From a virus: DNA of 30,860 bases. The translations under genes and the position numbers were made by a program. Numbering within the stretch: the stretch's first letter is position 1; each line of letters begins with the position of its first letter. Shown here piece after piece: positions 12,840 through 20,904 of this stretch. The notes under the pieces were generated by a model, which saw only the letters and a program-made list of their open reading frames with translations, did no database searches and had not been told where the DNA came from. Location: positions 1-30,860 of the IMG/VR virus record IMGVR_UViG_3300023278_000040; one strand, given 5' to 3'.

Positions 12840-14257
12840 TGGATAGAGAAACACTTACACAGAAACATGATTTATGGCACTCAAATATAAGTAATTGGGA
12901 GTTTTATATAAGAAGCTATTTAGGTGGTAATGACTATAAAAATGGTTATTACTTACACAGATATATATTAGAATCTCCAGAAGAATATGACCAAAGAGTA
13001 AGGCATACACCCTTAGATAATCATTGTAAGAATGTTGTCCAGATATACACCAGTTTCTTATGGAGAGTACCACCATCAAGAGATTATGGTGATTTAGATA
13101 ATGAGCCACAATTAAGTTCATTTATTCAAGATGCAGATTTAGATGGTAGGTCATTTGATTCAGTCATGCGAGAAGTCCAGATGAATGCTAGTATTTATGG
13201 TAATTGTTGGATTGTAGTTGATAAGCCACAATCTAATGCAAAGACTAGAGCAGAAGAATTGGCTCAAGATATTAGACCTTATATTTCAATATATACACCA
13301 GAAAACATAGTTAATTGGAATTATGCAAGATCAACTAGTGGAAGATTTTATTTAGATTTACTGGTTATTGTTGAAGATATAAATGCAGATAGAGCAATCA
13401 TCAAAGTATTTACAGAAGAAACTATAACCACATATTCAGTTGAAGAATACGACCAACCAACATCAGAGGGTGAAGTTAAATTATTAGAAGAAATAGCTAA
13501 TCCAATAGGAACTATTCCTGCTGTTAATGTTTATAATTTACGAGGTAATAAACGACCTATTGGTATTAGTGATTTAGCTGATGTGGCACATTTGCAACAA
13601 TCTATTTATAATGATTATTCCGAGAAAGAACAATTAATCAGATTAGCCAACCACCCAAGTTTAGTTAAAACACCTAATGTTGAAGCTAGTGCAGGTGCAG
13701 GTGCAATAATAGAAATACCAGAAGATTTAGACCCTGCTTTAAGACCTTATATAATCCAGCCTAGTGGTCAAAACCTAGATGGGATAATGAAATGTATACA
13801 AAATAAAGTTGATGCTATTGATAGAATTACCCATATGGGTTCTGTTAGGGCAACTGGTACACAAATAGCTAGTGGAATTGCCTTACAAACAGAATTTCAA
13901 CTTTTAAATGCTAGATTATCAGAAAAAGCCGATTATTTAGAAAATGCAGAAGAACAAATCTGGGGTTTGTTTGCTAAATGGCTAGATAAACAATGGAATG
14001 GTTCAGTTAATTATCCAGACACTTTTGATATAAGAGATTGGGCAAATGACCTGCAATATTTACAAATGGCTAAAGCATCTGGCATAAAATCAGAAACCTT
14101 TAACAAAGAAATAGATAAACAAATAGCAGAAGCAGTAATAGATGATAACGAAACTATGAAAACTATTAATGAAGAAATAGATGCTGTTAGAACTGTTAGA
14201 GGGCAATTCCAGACAACCGAAGTAGAGGGTCAAACAGTTGGCGAGGAAAGTTCCTAA
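12839..14257 (+). CDS. Portal protein (DUF4055-like)
   Basis: This 472-residue protein forms the dodecameric ring through which DNA enters and leaves the head. It is identified by position directly after terL and by a DUF4055-like layout: ESPEEYDQRVRHTPLDN and NVVQIYTSFLWRVPPSR near 50-85, a wing region, then QLLNARLSEKADYLENAEEQ in the C-terminal helix. The ATG at 12839 with a GAGGTGGAG ribosome site is preferred over an upstream in-frame GTG. The C-terminus overlaps the next small gene by 20 bases. Confidence 0.87.
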   Translation: MDRETLTQKHDLWHSNISNWEFYIRSYLGGNDYKNGYYLHRYILESPEEYDQRVRHTPLDNHCKNVVQIYTSFLWRVPPSRDYGDLDNEPQLSSFIQDADLDGRSFDSVMREVQMNASIYGNCWIVVDKPQSNAKTRAEELAQDIRPYISIYTPENIVNWNYARSTSGRFYLDLLVIVEDINADRAIIKVFTEETITTYSVEEYDQPTSEGEVKLLEEIANPIGTIPAVNVYNLRGNKRPIGISDLADVAHLQQSIYNDYSEKEQLIRLANHPSLVKTPNVEASAGAGAIIEIPEDLDPALRPYIIQPSGQNLDGIMKCIQNKVDAIDRITHMGSVRATGTQIASGIALQTEFQLLNARLSEKADYLENAEEQIWGLFAKWLDKQWNGSVNYPDTFDIRDWANDLQYLQMAKASGIKSETFNKEIDKQIAEAVIDDNETMKTINEEIDAVRTVRGQFQTTEVEGQTVGEESS

Positions 14258-14411
14258 AGATAAAAAGACCAAGATACCTAAGAAATATTTATCTGGTTTA
14301 AAAGGTGCAAAAAGAAATGCTAGAGCAACCTTATTAAAGCAGATTAGTTCTTTGTATAAGGCAGGTGCAAGAATACCTATGGCACTATTAAAGAAAAGGA
14401 ATAAGTCTTAA
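14238..14411 (+). CDS. Small basic protein, TTG start
   Basis: This 57-residue ORF starts with TTG inside the end of the portal gene, with GAGGG eight bases ahead. It ends at a TAATG overlap with the next gene. The sequence is very basic: ARKVPKDKKTKIPKKYL, then GLKGAKRNARATLLKQI and ALLKKRNKS. I recall ARKVPKDKKT-type starts in other marine phage proteins. It may bind DNA or capsid proteins. It is the first of four small basic proteins between portal and MuF. Confidence 0.7.
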   Translation: MARKVPKDKKTKIPKKYLSGLKGAKRNARATLLKQISSLYKAGARIPMALLKKRNKS

Positions 14412-14674
14412 TGGCAGTTAAAAGGAAACCTTTATCAGCAAGAACTATTGCAACACTTAGAGCAAAAGCCAAAAAATCTAAGTTATTTAATCTAGCAGAT
14501 TTAAAGGCTAGTTTTCGTAGAGGTCAAGGTGCATTTCTTTCATCAGGGAGCAGACCTAGAATACCTATGTCAGCATGGGCTATGGCAAGAGTAAACAAGC
14601 TAATTAGTCGTGGCAGGTCTGGTTCTTTCGATAAAGATATAATATCAAGAGCCAGTAAACGTAAAAGAAAATGA
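14411..14674 (+). CDS. Small basic protein, DUF5824-like
   Basis: This 87-residue protein is very basic, with AVKRKPLSARTIATLRAKAKK at the start (given here in part), then LKASFRRGQGAFLSSGSRPR and MSAWAMARVNKLISRG. The RRGQGAF...SRP...WAMARVN pattern matches the DUF5824-type phage domain of unknown function. It is coupled to the previous gene by one base. Its place in the head operon suggests a role in DNA condensation, head assembly or a minor capsid component. The family match is by pattern memory only. Confidence 0.75.
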   Translation: MAVKRKPLSARTIATLRAKAKKSKLFNLADLKASFRRGQGAFLSSGSRPRIPMSAWAMARVNKLISRGRSGSFDKDIISRASKRKRK

Positions 14675-14684
14675 TGCTGATGTT

Positions 14685-14807
14685 ATGGAGAAGCCTAGAA
14701 AAATATGTATTATTTGTAAGGTTTTTTTGATTGAGAAAATAAAAGACGTTTATCAATGCCCAGTATGTAAGGCAATAGTAAACGAAAGATTAAATGATAG
14801 GCAATAA
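14685..14807 (+). CDS. 40-residue zinc-ribbon protein
   Basis: The ORF opens with ATG 11 bases after the previous stop; no good ribosome site is visible. The product has two CxxC pairs: CIIC near residue 8 and CPVC near residue 25, separated by about 14 residues, the spacing of a small zinc ribbon. The rest is basic. Such mini-ribbons may bind nucleic acid or a partner protein. The spaced cysteine pairs support a real coding sequence despite the small size. Confidence 0.55.
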   Translation: MEKPRKICIICKVFLIEKIKDVYQCPVCKAIVNERLNDRQ

Positions 14808-14842
14808 TCCTGGGAAAACCCTAGTAAAAACAAGGACTTAGC

Positions 14843-15130
14843 ATGGCATTATATAGAGGGAAAAACGTATCACTTAATAAACCATTTAGACTATCAGCAA
14901 CCGAATCTAAAAGAAAAAAGTTTGGGGTTTACGTTAAGAATAAATCTACTGGTAACGTCAAAAAGGTTACATTTGGTGCTAGGGGAATGACCATAAAGAA
15001 AAACATACCTGCAAGACAAAAGTCTTTTTTAGCTAGAATGGGTGGGGTTTTAAAAGAAGTTAAAGGGCAAAAAACACTTTCACCTGCTTACTGGTCAATA
15101 AGGGCATGGAAAAAAAACTTTCCATTATAA
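14843..15130 (+). CDS. Small basic protein of head operon
   Basis: This 95-residue protein is rich in lysine and arginine. It has a conserved-looking middle, STGNVKKVTFGARGMTIKKN, followed by IPARQKSFLARMGGV and a final TLSPAYWSIRAWKKN. I recall closely similar VKKVTFGxxxMxIKxxxPxRxxSFxARH proteins in T4-like marine phages near head genes, where they are uncharacterised. A virion or assembly role is probable. AAGGAC lies ahead of the ATG. It ends three bases before the MuF gene. Confidence 0.75.
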   Translation: MALYRGKNVSLNKPFRLSATESKRKKFGVYVKNKSTGNVKKVTFGARGMTIKKNIPARQKSFLARMGGVLKEVKGQKTLSPAYWSIRAWKKNFPL

Positions 15131-15133
15131 AAT

Positions 15134-16870
15134 ATGTCAAGAATTTTAGAAAAATTAGCCGATCAGCATGAAGAACGTATAATAAACGTATTATATAAGC
15201 TAGAAGATGACGTAGTTAATGAAATAACTAGAGCCACAAAAGGGAACTTAGTTTCTCAAAGACTAGCTATTCAGTTACAACCCAGACTAAGAACCATAAT
15301 TGAATCTACCTTTTTAAATGAAGCTGATTTATTAATTAATGATGATTATAATAAAATAGCGAAAGAAACATTAGATACTTTTGGTAAAATGCCTATTCCT
15401 GCAAAATTTAAGAACCTAACAGATGTAGATTTAGCAACCATCAATGCCTTGAAAACTCAATCATTTAGTGGTTTTGAAGATATTGCAGAACGATTTCTAA
15501 AGGTAATTAATGATGAGGTTTATCAAAGTACAATAGCAGGTAGACCATTTAATGATATGGTTAGTAATATTAAATCACATATTAATGGAGTTTATAAATC
15601 CTCAAATACTCGTGAGATAAATGAATTAGTTGATTTTGTTAACGAGAATAAATTTGATAGTGCAAAGAAAGCACAAGTAGAAGATGCAGTTAGAAAATTG
15701 CATACTCAATATGCGAGTGATAGGGCAGGAAACAATCTTAGACGTTATGCTAGTCAGATTGCTCACGATAGTGTAATGCAGTTTCATGGGCAGTTTACAG
15801 TAGCGAAAGCAAAAGAAGCAGGGTTAGAGCATTTCACATATACTGGTACATTAGTCCGAGATAGTCGTGAATTTTGTGTAAATATGCTTAATAAGACACT
15901 AACAGAAGAACAAATTAGGGATATGTGGAACACTAGGTCATGGCAAGGAAAGTCAACAGGCGATCCTTTTATTGTTAGGGGTGGTTATAGGTGTAGACAT
16001 ACTTGGATACCCACAGACCCTGCATGGGGTGAAGAAACAGTAGATGAAGTGCCAGACGAACCAGTAGTTGAGGAAGCACCACCACCACCAACTCCGAAGC
16101 CATCTATAGCAGACGTTCCTATTGGGTTTTTACTTAATAGAGGTAGTAAAGCAACAAGAGAAGAATATGACAAAGATTTTAATTCACAATTAACAGATCA
16201 ACAAAAAATAATAGTGAATAAGTTAGATAAACCACAAATTGTTAAAAATAATAAAAAAGGTGTTTATAGAGCAAGAAGCCAAGAAGTTAGTGCAGAACTT
16301 AATGCAAAAGCAGGTGAATGGAAAAGTTATGTAATATCACATGAATATGGTCATCATATAGATTATGTTTCTAATGATGTAAAACTAGTTGCTTGGTCGG
16401 AATCAAATCAAGGTTTTATTGATGCAATAAATAAAGATAGAAGAAAATTTAAAGGGGTTAATAACCCAGACTTAAGTGGTAGAAACCCAGATGGATATTA
16501 TGTTTTGTCTAAAGATGCACTAGATGAATTATTTAATAAAATTGGAACATCAGAAACAAAAACTATATATAGTAGATTAGACCCAAATAAAATACTAACA
16601 CAATACCAAAGAACAACTTTAAATGGTAATGGGTATTCAAATATAAGTGATATTATAGATGCTTTAGCTAGGGGTAGTTTTCAAAGAGAATATAGCACAT
16701 GGGGTCATGGCAAAAAATATTATGAAAGACGAGGTTCAATAGAAAAAGAGATATTTGCTAATTTATTTTGCCTTAGAAATGATAAGAAAGCCTATGATTT
16801 AGTTAAAACAATTATTCCGAACACAGTAAAAGAATTTGAAAAAAGATTAGATGAATTAGAAAAACTATAG
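15134..16870 (+). CDS. MuF-type head protein fused to zincin metallopeptidase-like domain
   Basis: This protein has 578 residues. Residues 1-150 are helical. About 200-295 form the MuF-like head morphogenesis domain, ending in the typical GGYRCRHTW (283-291) with C287 and H289. A proline-rich acidic linker (about 300-325, with APPPPTPKP) leads to a separate C-terminal domain. There ISHEYGHHID (401-410) is a HExxH zinc site with H403, E404 and H407, and KEIFANLF places E539 as a likely third ligand. MuF proteins enter the virion and can carry toxin or effector domains. The peptidase domain may act in the host after injection, in the cell wall, or during assembly. Confidence 0.85.
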   Translation: MSRILEKLADQHEERIINVLYKLEDDVVNEITRATKGNLVSQRLAIQLQPRLRTIIESTFLNEADLLINDDYNKIAKETLDTFGKMPIPAKFKNLTDVDLATINALKTQSFSGFEDIAERFLKVINDEVYQSTIAGRPFNDMVSNIKSHINGVYKSSNTREINELVDFVNENKFDSAKKAQVEDAVRKLHTQYASDRAGNNLRRYASQIAHDSVMQFHGQFTVAKAKEAGLEHFTYTGTLVRDSREFCVNMLNKTLTEEQIRDMWNTRSWQGKSTGDPFIVRGGYRCRHTWIPTDPAWGEETVDEVPDEPVVEEAPPPPTPKPSIADVPIGFLLNRGSKATREEYDKDFNSQLTDQQKIIVNKLDKPQIVKNNKKGVYRARSQEVSAELNAKAGEWKSYVISHEYGHHIDYVSNDVKLVAWSESNQGFIDAINKDRRKFKGVNNPDLSGRNPDGYYVLSKDALDELFNKIGTSETKTIYSRLDPNKILTQYQRTTLNGNGYSNISDIIDALARGSFQREYSTWGHGKKYYERRGSIEKEIFANLFCLRNDKKAYDLVKTIIPNTVKEFEKRLDELEKL

Positions 16871-16878
16871 AGGTAATA

Positions 16879-17088
16879 ATGGCATTATCAGAAACACAAA
16901 GAATGGATAAACTTTTTAAAGCAAAAACACCATCAAATTTCTATGATTTATATGTGGAAGTTTTTGGGCAAGAATTTCCAATAATTGAAACATTAGACCC
17001 AAATGAAAAGATGGAATTGTTAATTGATGCAATAGAAAAAAATGAAAAGATAAAAGAACTAAAACTAGGTCAATATACTAACATATAG
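16879..17088 (+). CDS. Small protein following MuF-peptidase, possible partner
   Basis: This 69-residue protein starts eight bases after the MuF-peptidase stop, with GAGGT as ribosome site. It is acidic and helical (MDKLFKAKTPSNFYDLYVEV and LDPNEKMELLIDAIEKNEKI). MuF toxins of other phages are followed by small immunity genes, so this could bind and silence the peptidase domain in the producing cell. It may equally be a minor head component. Nothing in the sequence proves either idea. Confidence 0.65.
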   Translation: MALSETQRMDKLFKAKTPSNFYDLYVEVFGQEFPIIETLDPNEKMELLIDAIEKNEKIKELKLGQYTNI

Positions 17089-17141
17089 CATTTTTAGAAT
17101 AAATTTGTTATAAGGATACTATCCAACTAAGGAGATTTAAA

Positions 17142-17843
17142 ATGGAAGAAAATCAAGTAGAACAAACTGCTGAAACTCAAGAAGAAGCACCACAAGTACA
17201 AGAACAGCCAACTAATACATTTACCCAAGATGAGGTTAATAACATTGTTGAAAGACGATTAGCCAAAGAAAGGGGTTCAATGTATAAGAAACTGGGTGTT
17301 GAAGATTTAGATATAGCTGTAAATGCTGTAAAGACACAAAAAGACCTAGAAGAAAAGCAAAGAATTCAAAAGGGTGAGTTTGAGGAAATACTTAAAACAA
17401 GAACCCAAGAGTTTAATAAAGAGAAATCAAACTTAGAAAGTCAGCTTAAAGATATTAAGATAAATAAGTCTTTATTATCATCAGCATCAAGGAATAAAGC
17501 TATTAATCCAGACCAAGTTGTAGAACTTTTAAAAAGCGATATTAAGTTAAATGAAGCAGGGAATGTAGAAATACTTGATAAATCTGGATTAGCAAGATAC
17601 AATAAAATGGGTGAACTTTTATCCACAGACGAATTGGTACAAGAGTTCTTAACACAAAACCCTCACTTTGTTAGTGCTACCCCTAGTGGTTCTGGCTCTG
17701 TGTCAAATGTGGATAGGTCAGAACTCAACAAGCCTTTAAATTTGAGTGATTTAGATATGAACAATCCAACGGATAGGAAAAAGTATTCTGAATATAGAAG
17801 AATAAGAAATTCCAAACCTAGTACGATTGTTGTTAATAATTAA
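17142..17843 (+). CDS. Scaffolding protein
   Basis: This 233-residue protein lies directly before the major capsid gene. The N-terminal 25 residues are acidic and glutamine-rich. FTQDEVNNIVERRLAKER (about 26-43) is a hallmark of phage scaffolds, followed by a long charged coiled coil (about 60-115) and a helical C-terminal part with NPTDRKKYSEYRRIR. It should guide capsid assembly and then leave or be degraded. AAGGAGAT lies before the ATG, a strong ribosome site that fits high expression. No protease gene is recognised, unless the MuF peptidase domain acts here. Confidence 0.88.
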   Translation: MEENQVEQTAETQEEAPQVQEQPTNTFTQDEVNNIVERRLAKERGSMYKKLGVEDLDIAVNAVKTQKDLEEKQRIQKGEFEEILKTRTQEFNKEKSNLESQLKDIKINKSLLSSASRNKAINPDQVVELLKSDIKLNEAGNVEILDKSGLARYNKMGELLSTDELVQEFLTQNPHFVSATPSGSGSVSNVDRSELNKPLNLSDLDMNNPTDRKKYSEYRRIRNSKPSTIVVNN

Positions 17844-17869
17844 ATGGCTATAATTATAAGGAGTTAAAA

Positions 17870-18715
17870 ATGGCTAATGAAACTACCAGTTCAACCATTT
17901 CGGAACTATACACCGAGATAGTTGCAGAAGCGTTATTCGTTGCAAATGAGCAATCAATAATGAGAAATCTTGTTAAAAACTACACTATTGTTGGTGGTGG
18001 TAAGTCAGTAGAAGTACCGATTTATTCAGCAGTATCAGCATCAGCAGTAGCCGAAGCAACAGATTTAAGTAATACAGCAGTAAACCCAAGTTCAGTTACT
18101 ATAACAGCATCTGAAGTTGGAATTATGACAACACTAACAGACTTAGCAAGAAATTCAGCATCAAGAAATGTTGCAGGAGATATTGGAAGATTATTTGGTG
18201 AAGCTATAGCTAAAAAAATAGATGCAGATTTGTGTGCTTTATTTACTGGCTTTTCTACCGAAAAAGGTGGTGGAGCAGGAAATGAGTTAACAATTCAAGA
18301 CCTATTTGAAGCAGGTACAGAGTTAAGAACAAACAATGCACCTCAAACTTATTATGGTGTATTCCACCCTAAGCAAATCTTTAATGTTAAAAAAGCATTA
18401 ACAAATACATTTGCAGGTTCAGCTAATATTCCAGACTTAGGTAATGATGCTTTAAGAAATGGTTTTGTCGGACAAATCGCAGGAATACAAATATTTGAAA
18501 GTTCAAATGTTTCTGTAGATGGTTCTGATGACTCTATTGGTGGCGTATTCTCTCAAGATGCTTTAGGTTTAGCTATGATGCAAGACCTTAAGATTGAATC
18601 ACAAAGAGATGCTTCATTAAGAGCAGATGAAATCGTAGCCACAGCAGTTTATGGAGTTGCAGAACTTCACGATAGCTATGGTGTTAAGCTAACAGCAGAT
18701 AGTTTAGCAAACTAA
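17870..18715 (+). CDS. Major capsid protein, HK97 fold
   Basis: This 281-residue protein is identified by position after the scaffold, by composition (alanine- and serine-rich, few cysteines) and by HK97-capsid-like elements: KSVEVPIYSAVSASAVAEAT (E-loop region), AEVG-type strand ITASEVGIMTTLTDLA, FGEAIAKKIDADLCALF spine helix, and late YYGVFHPKQIF with GQIAGIQIFES. AAGGAGT precedes the ATG. It should form the icosahedral shell. A clear terminator follows, consistent with high, bounded expression. Confidence 0.93.
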   Translation: MANETTSSTISELYTEIVAEALFVANEQSIMRNLVKNYTIVGGGKSVEVPIYSAVSASAVAEATDLSNTAVNPSSVTITASEVGIMTTLTDLARNSASRNVAGDIGRLFGEAIAKKIDADLCALFTGFSTEKGGGAGNELTIQDLFEAGTELRTNNAPQTYYGVFHPKQIFNVKKALTNTFAGSANIPDLGNDALRNGFVGQIAGIQIFESSNVSVDGSDDSIGGVFSQDALGLAMMQDLKIESQRDASLRADEIVATAVYGVAELHDSYGVKLTADSLAN

Positions 18716-18722
18716 TTTAACT

Positions 18723-18744
18723 AGGGAGGGAAACCTCCCTTTTT
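18723..18744 (+). terminator. Intrinsic terminator after major capsid gene
   Basis: AGGGAGG (18723-18729) and CCTCCCT (18734-18740) form a perfect seven-pair GC-rich stem with a GAAA tetraloop, followed by TTTT. This is a textbook rho-independent terminator. It ends the head operon, perhaps with read-through into the tail genes, because no separate promoter for those is seen. Confidence 0.92.
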
Positions 18745-18761
18745 ATCTAAGGATTTATATT

Positions 18762-18962
18762 ATGGAAATGATTAAATTAGTTAATGGTAAAGGCGATATT
18801 ATCGAAAGAAAAAAGATTGATTACACGCCTAATATAAAAATCTGGGAACAGCGAGGGTGGAAACCTTATGTTGAGCCTAAAGTAGAGCCTAAGCCAGAGC
18901 CAATAGTAGATAATGAGTGGCAACCAGAAGTAAAGAAAAAATCTAAAAAAAAGGGTAAGTAA
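18762..18962 (+). CDS. Small hypothetical protein with EPK repeats
   Basis: This 66-residue protein comes right after the terminator, with AAGGAT as ribosome site. A short N-terminal domain (about 1-38) ends in WEQRGWKPYVEP. It is followed by an alternating proline-glutamate-lysine tail (VEPKVEPKPEP) and a lysine end (KKKSKKKGK). Small proteins of this sort sit between capsid and connector genes in many siphoviruses and may be head decoration or completion factors. The function is unknown. Confidence 0.65.
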   Translation: MEMIKLVNGKGDIIERKKIDYTPNIKIWEQRGWKPYVEPKVEPKPEPIVDNEWQPEVKKKSKKKGK

Positions 18963-19439
18963 ATGGCTACATCTGAATTTGCAGTTGCTAATACCGATTT
19001 ACAAAAGATACAACCAGATATATTAGGTTTTGGCATTACGGATTTTGGCGATCAATTACAATTTGCTGAAAATGATGTTTTAAGACGAGTTAGAGAAGAA
19101 TGGTGGGAAAGATATAGGCATCAAGTCAGATACAAGGATATTACTAAAGTAACATCAGTTGAAATGACTAATAGCAAGTTAACAAACTCACAATGGACAC
19201 AATCAGTAGTTTATCTAGCTTTATGGAAATATGCATATCCAATATTGACTAAATGGAAAGACCCAGATACTGGCGAGGGCAAAGATACATTCCAAGTTCA
19301 AATAGATTTTTATAGAGATAGATATGAAGAAGAATTCCAAGCTATCCTAAGAGATGGTGTTGAATATGATGAAGATGGTGATAGTTCAGTAAGTGATAGT
19401 GAAAAAGAAGCATTGCATCAGTTAAGGTTAGTTAGATAA
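18963..19439 (+). CDS. Head-tail connector protein
   Basis: This 158-residue protein starts just after the previous stop. Its helical composition and position (first after capsid, before the tail-completion genes) fit the gp6-like adaptor that docks under the portal. Aromatic-rich segments EEWWERYRHQVRYKD and LALWKYAYPILTKW are typical of this connector group, and it has an acidic tail. The role would be to extend the portal ring and seal DNA before tail attachment. The assignment rests on synteny more than on motifs. Confidence 0.68.
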   Translation: MATSEFAVANTDLQKIQPDILGFGITDFGDQLQFAENDVLRRVREEWWERYRHQVRYKDITKVTSVEMTNSKLTNSQWTQSVVYLALWKYAYPILTKWKDPDTGEGKDTFQVQIDFYRDRYEEEFQAILRDGVEYDEDGDSSVSDSEKEALHQLRLVR

Positions 19440-19910
19440 ATGATTTCAGAAGTCAAAGTAAACGTAAACACTATTGACGTAACTAATTTTTTAGAAAAAT
19501 TTAGTAGAAAACAAAAGGCAGTAATAACCAAATCACTTAATAGAGTTTCAAACATGGCTATATTGATGATTACAAAGCGAACACAAAAAGGAAAGTTACC
19601 AGATGGGGGTAATATGAGGTCATATGCTCCATCTACTGTTAGAAGCCGAAAAAAAGGAGGTAGACAAACTGGTTTTGTTGATTTAACAGATACTGGTAAA
19701 ATGTTTAGAAGTTTAGACTTTAAAACTGGTGGTTTAAAAAGCACATTATTCTTTGCTAATAAGGAAAGAGAAAAGATAGCAAGTTATCACGACACATTCG
19801 GTGTAGGTAAAAGAAAGATAAAAAGACCTTTTTTTGCTATTGGGGATAAAGAAGAAAGAAAAATAGAAATGGAATTTATTAATTTTTATTTAAAAGAAAT
19901 GAGATTATGA
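19440..19910 (+). CDS. Tail completion / virion morphogenesis protein (gp10-like)
   Basis: This 156-residue basic protein matches the phage virion morphogenesis pattern. ITKRTQKGKLPDGGNMRSYA and DLTDTGKMFRSLDF lead to YHDTFGVGKRKIKRPFFAIG, in which the GxxxxKxxxRPFF core is typical of HK97-gp10 or Mu-G-like proteins. It is probably a head-tail joining factor. It starts directly after the connector gene and overlaps the next gene by four bases (ATGA). Confidence 0.82.
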   Translation: MISEVKVNVNTIDVTNFLEKFSRKQKAVITKSLNRVSNMAILMITKRTQKGKLPDGGNMRSYAPSTVRSRKKGGRQTGFVDLTDTGKMFRSLDFKTGGLKSTLFFANKEREKIASYHDTFGVGKRKIKRPFFAIGDKEERKIEMEFINFYLKEMRL

Positions 19911-20350
19911 GCAAAAGGGAAAACATAGCTAGTGATATAATCACAAAACTTGATGCTGTAACAAGTCCTATCGAGTTTAAAAAGATTACTAGAGAACCTT
20001 TTGAAGTTGAAGAATTAAGTGATGCCCAGTTTCCTGCTATGTTTATTCAAAGTGGTGATGAAACAAGGGAAGTGTTAAGCATAGGCGATACTGGAGCAGG
20101 AACATATCGAGGTACAATAGATTTTTTAATAGTTGCTTTTGGTAAAGGCACAACAACAAATATAGATACTGTTAGAAATCAAATTATAGAAGTTGTTGAA
20201 GAAACTTTAGATAATGATATAACTAGAAATGGTAATGCGATAGATACCCAAATAATAGAGGCATCATCAGATGAGGGAACTATTTATCCTTATGGTGGTG
20301 TAAGAATAACAGCAAGGGTTGTTTATGAATTTACTAGAGGGAGTGCATAA
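19907..20350 (+). CDS. Tail terminator protein
   Basis: This 147-residue protein has the alpha/beta layout of tail terminators: an N-terminal helix (NIASDIITKLDAVTS), a strand with FPAMFIQSGDE, then GTYRGTIDFLIVAFGKG, a long helix (TVRNQIIEVVEETLDND) and last strands (GGVRITARVVYEFTRG). Such proteins cap the growing tail tube and set the joint with the head. The gene lies where lambda gpU-like genes are expected, just before the tail tube gene. The assignment is from pattern and synteny. Confidence 0.8.
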   Translation: MSKRENIASDIITKLDAVTSPIEFKKITREPFEVEELSDAQFPAMFIQSGDETREVLSIGDTGAGTYRGTIDFLIVAFGKGTTTNIDTVRNQIIEVVEETLDNDITRNGNAIDTQIIEASSDEGTIYPYGGVRITARVVYEFTRGSA

Positions 20351-20517
20351 TGGCTAAAAATGTTACTATGAAAAAAGGCGAAACTATTATAAAATGTTCA
20401 GAAGACCATGTAGAGCATTTTAAGAAAAATGGGTTTACTATAGGAAATGAAAAAGCAGTTGTTAAAAAAACTGAAAAAATAAAAGAAACTAACGAAGCTA
20501 ACGATAAGGAGTTATAA
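20350..20517 (+). CDS. Small lysine-rich protein of tail operon
   Basis: This 55-residue ORF is bounded by a TAATG overlap and ends directly before the tail tube start. A small N-terminal domain (KNVTMKKGETIIKCSEDHVEHF, given in part; KKNGFTIGNE) is followed by a lysine/glutamate tail (KKTEKIKETNEANDKEL). Similar small proteins with KGET...C...H...KNGF occur between terminator and tube genes in other siphoviruses and may be tail-completion helpers. The role is unproven. Confidence 0.65.
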   Translation: MAKNVTMKKGETIIKCSEDHVEHFKKNGFTIGNEKAVVKKTEKIKETNEANDKEL

Positions 20518-20904
20518 ATGGCTACACATCATGGAAAAGAGGGAGTTGTAACTATAGGTAGTGATACACTAGGTAATGCAACTGGTTTTACTATAGATAC
20601 TACACAAGACGTTGTAGAAGATACACCTTTAGGAAATTCAATGAAATCCTATATAGTTGGTAGAGGTACTTATACAGCAAGTATTGATATGAACTTTGAT
20701 GAAACAGATACAGCACAAACTAATCTAGTACAAGGTGCAGAACTTACATTTGCATTTTTACCAGAGGGTAATGCTTCTGGAGATAGAAAGTTCTCTGGAA
20801 CTGGTATTGTAACTGGAATGTCAGTAGGTGTTACATTAGATGGTGTTACAACTAGAACTGTGTCAGTACAAGGTAATGGTGGTCTTACTATCGGTACTGT
20901 GTAA
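20518..20904 (+). CDS. Major tail protein (tail tube)
   Basis: This 128-residue beta-rich protein matches the small major tail protein family. HHGKEGVVTIGSDTLGNATG opens the fold, followed by FTIDTTQDVVEDTPLGN, KSYIVGRGTYTASIDMNFDE and FSGTGIVTGMSVGVTLDG. Subunits stack as hexamers to form the non-contractile tail tube. AAGGAG lies before the ATG. The next genes are the chaperones and tape measure, as expected. The absence of a sheath gene argues for a siphovirus. Confidence 0.92.
   Translation: MATHHGKEGVVTIGSDTLGNATGFTIDTTQDVVEDTPLGNSMKSYIVGRGTYTASIDMNFDETDTAQTNLVQGAELTFAFLPEGNASGDRKFSGTGIVTGMSVGVTLDGVTTRTVSVQGNGGLTIGTV

Noticed and set aside
8710-13780. Further AACCTAG copies (near 8718 and 13771) as extra origin or operator sites
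   Set aside because: A 7-mer is expected a few times by chance in this length, and these copies are single and inside ordinary coding sequence.
17089-17141. Promoter before the scaffold gene (TTGTTATAAGGATACT area)
   Set aside because: AT-rich hexamers can be picked, but no -35/-10 pair with normal spacing stands out against the background, and a strong ribosome site already explains high expression.
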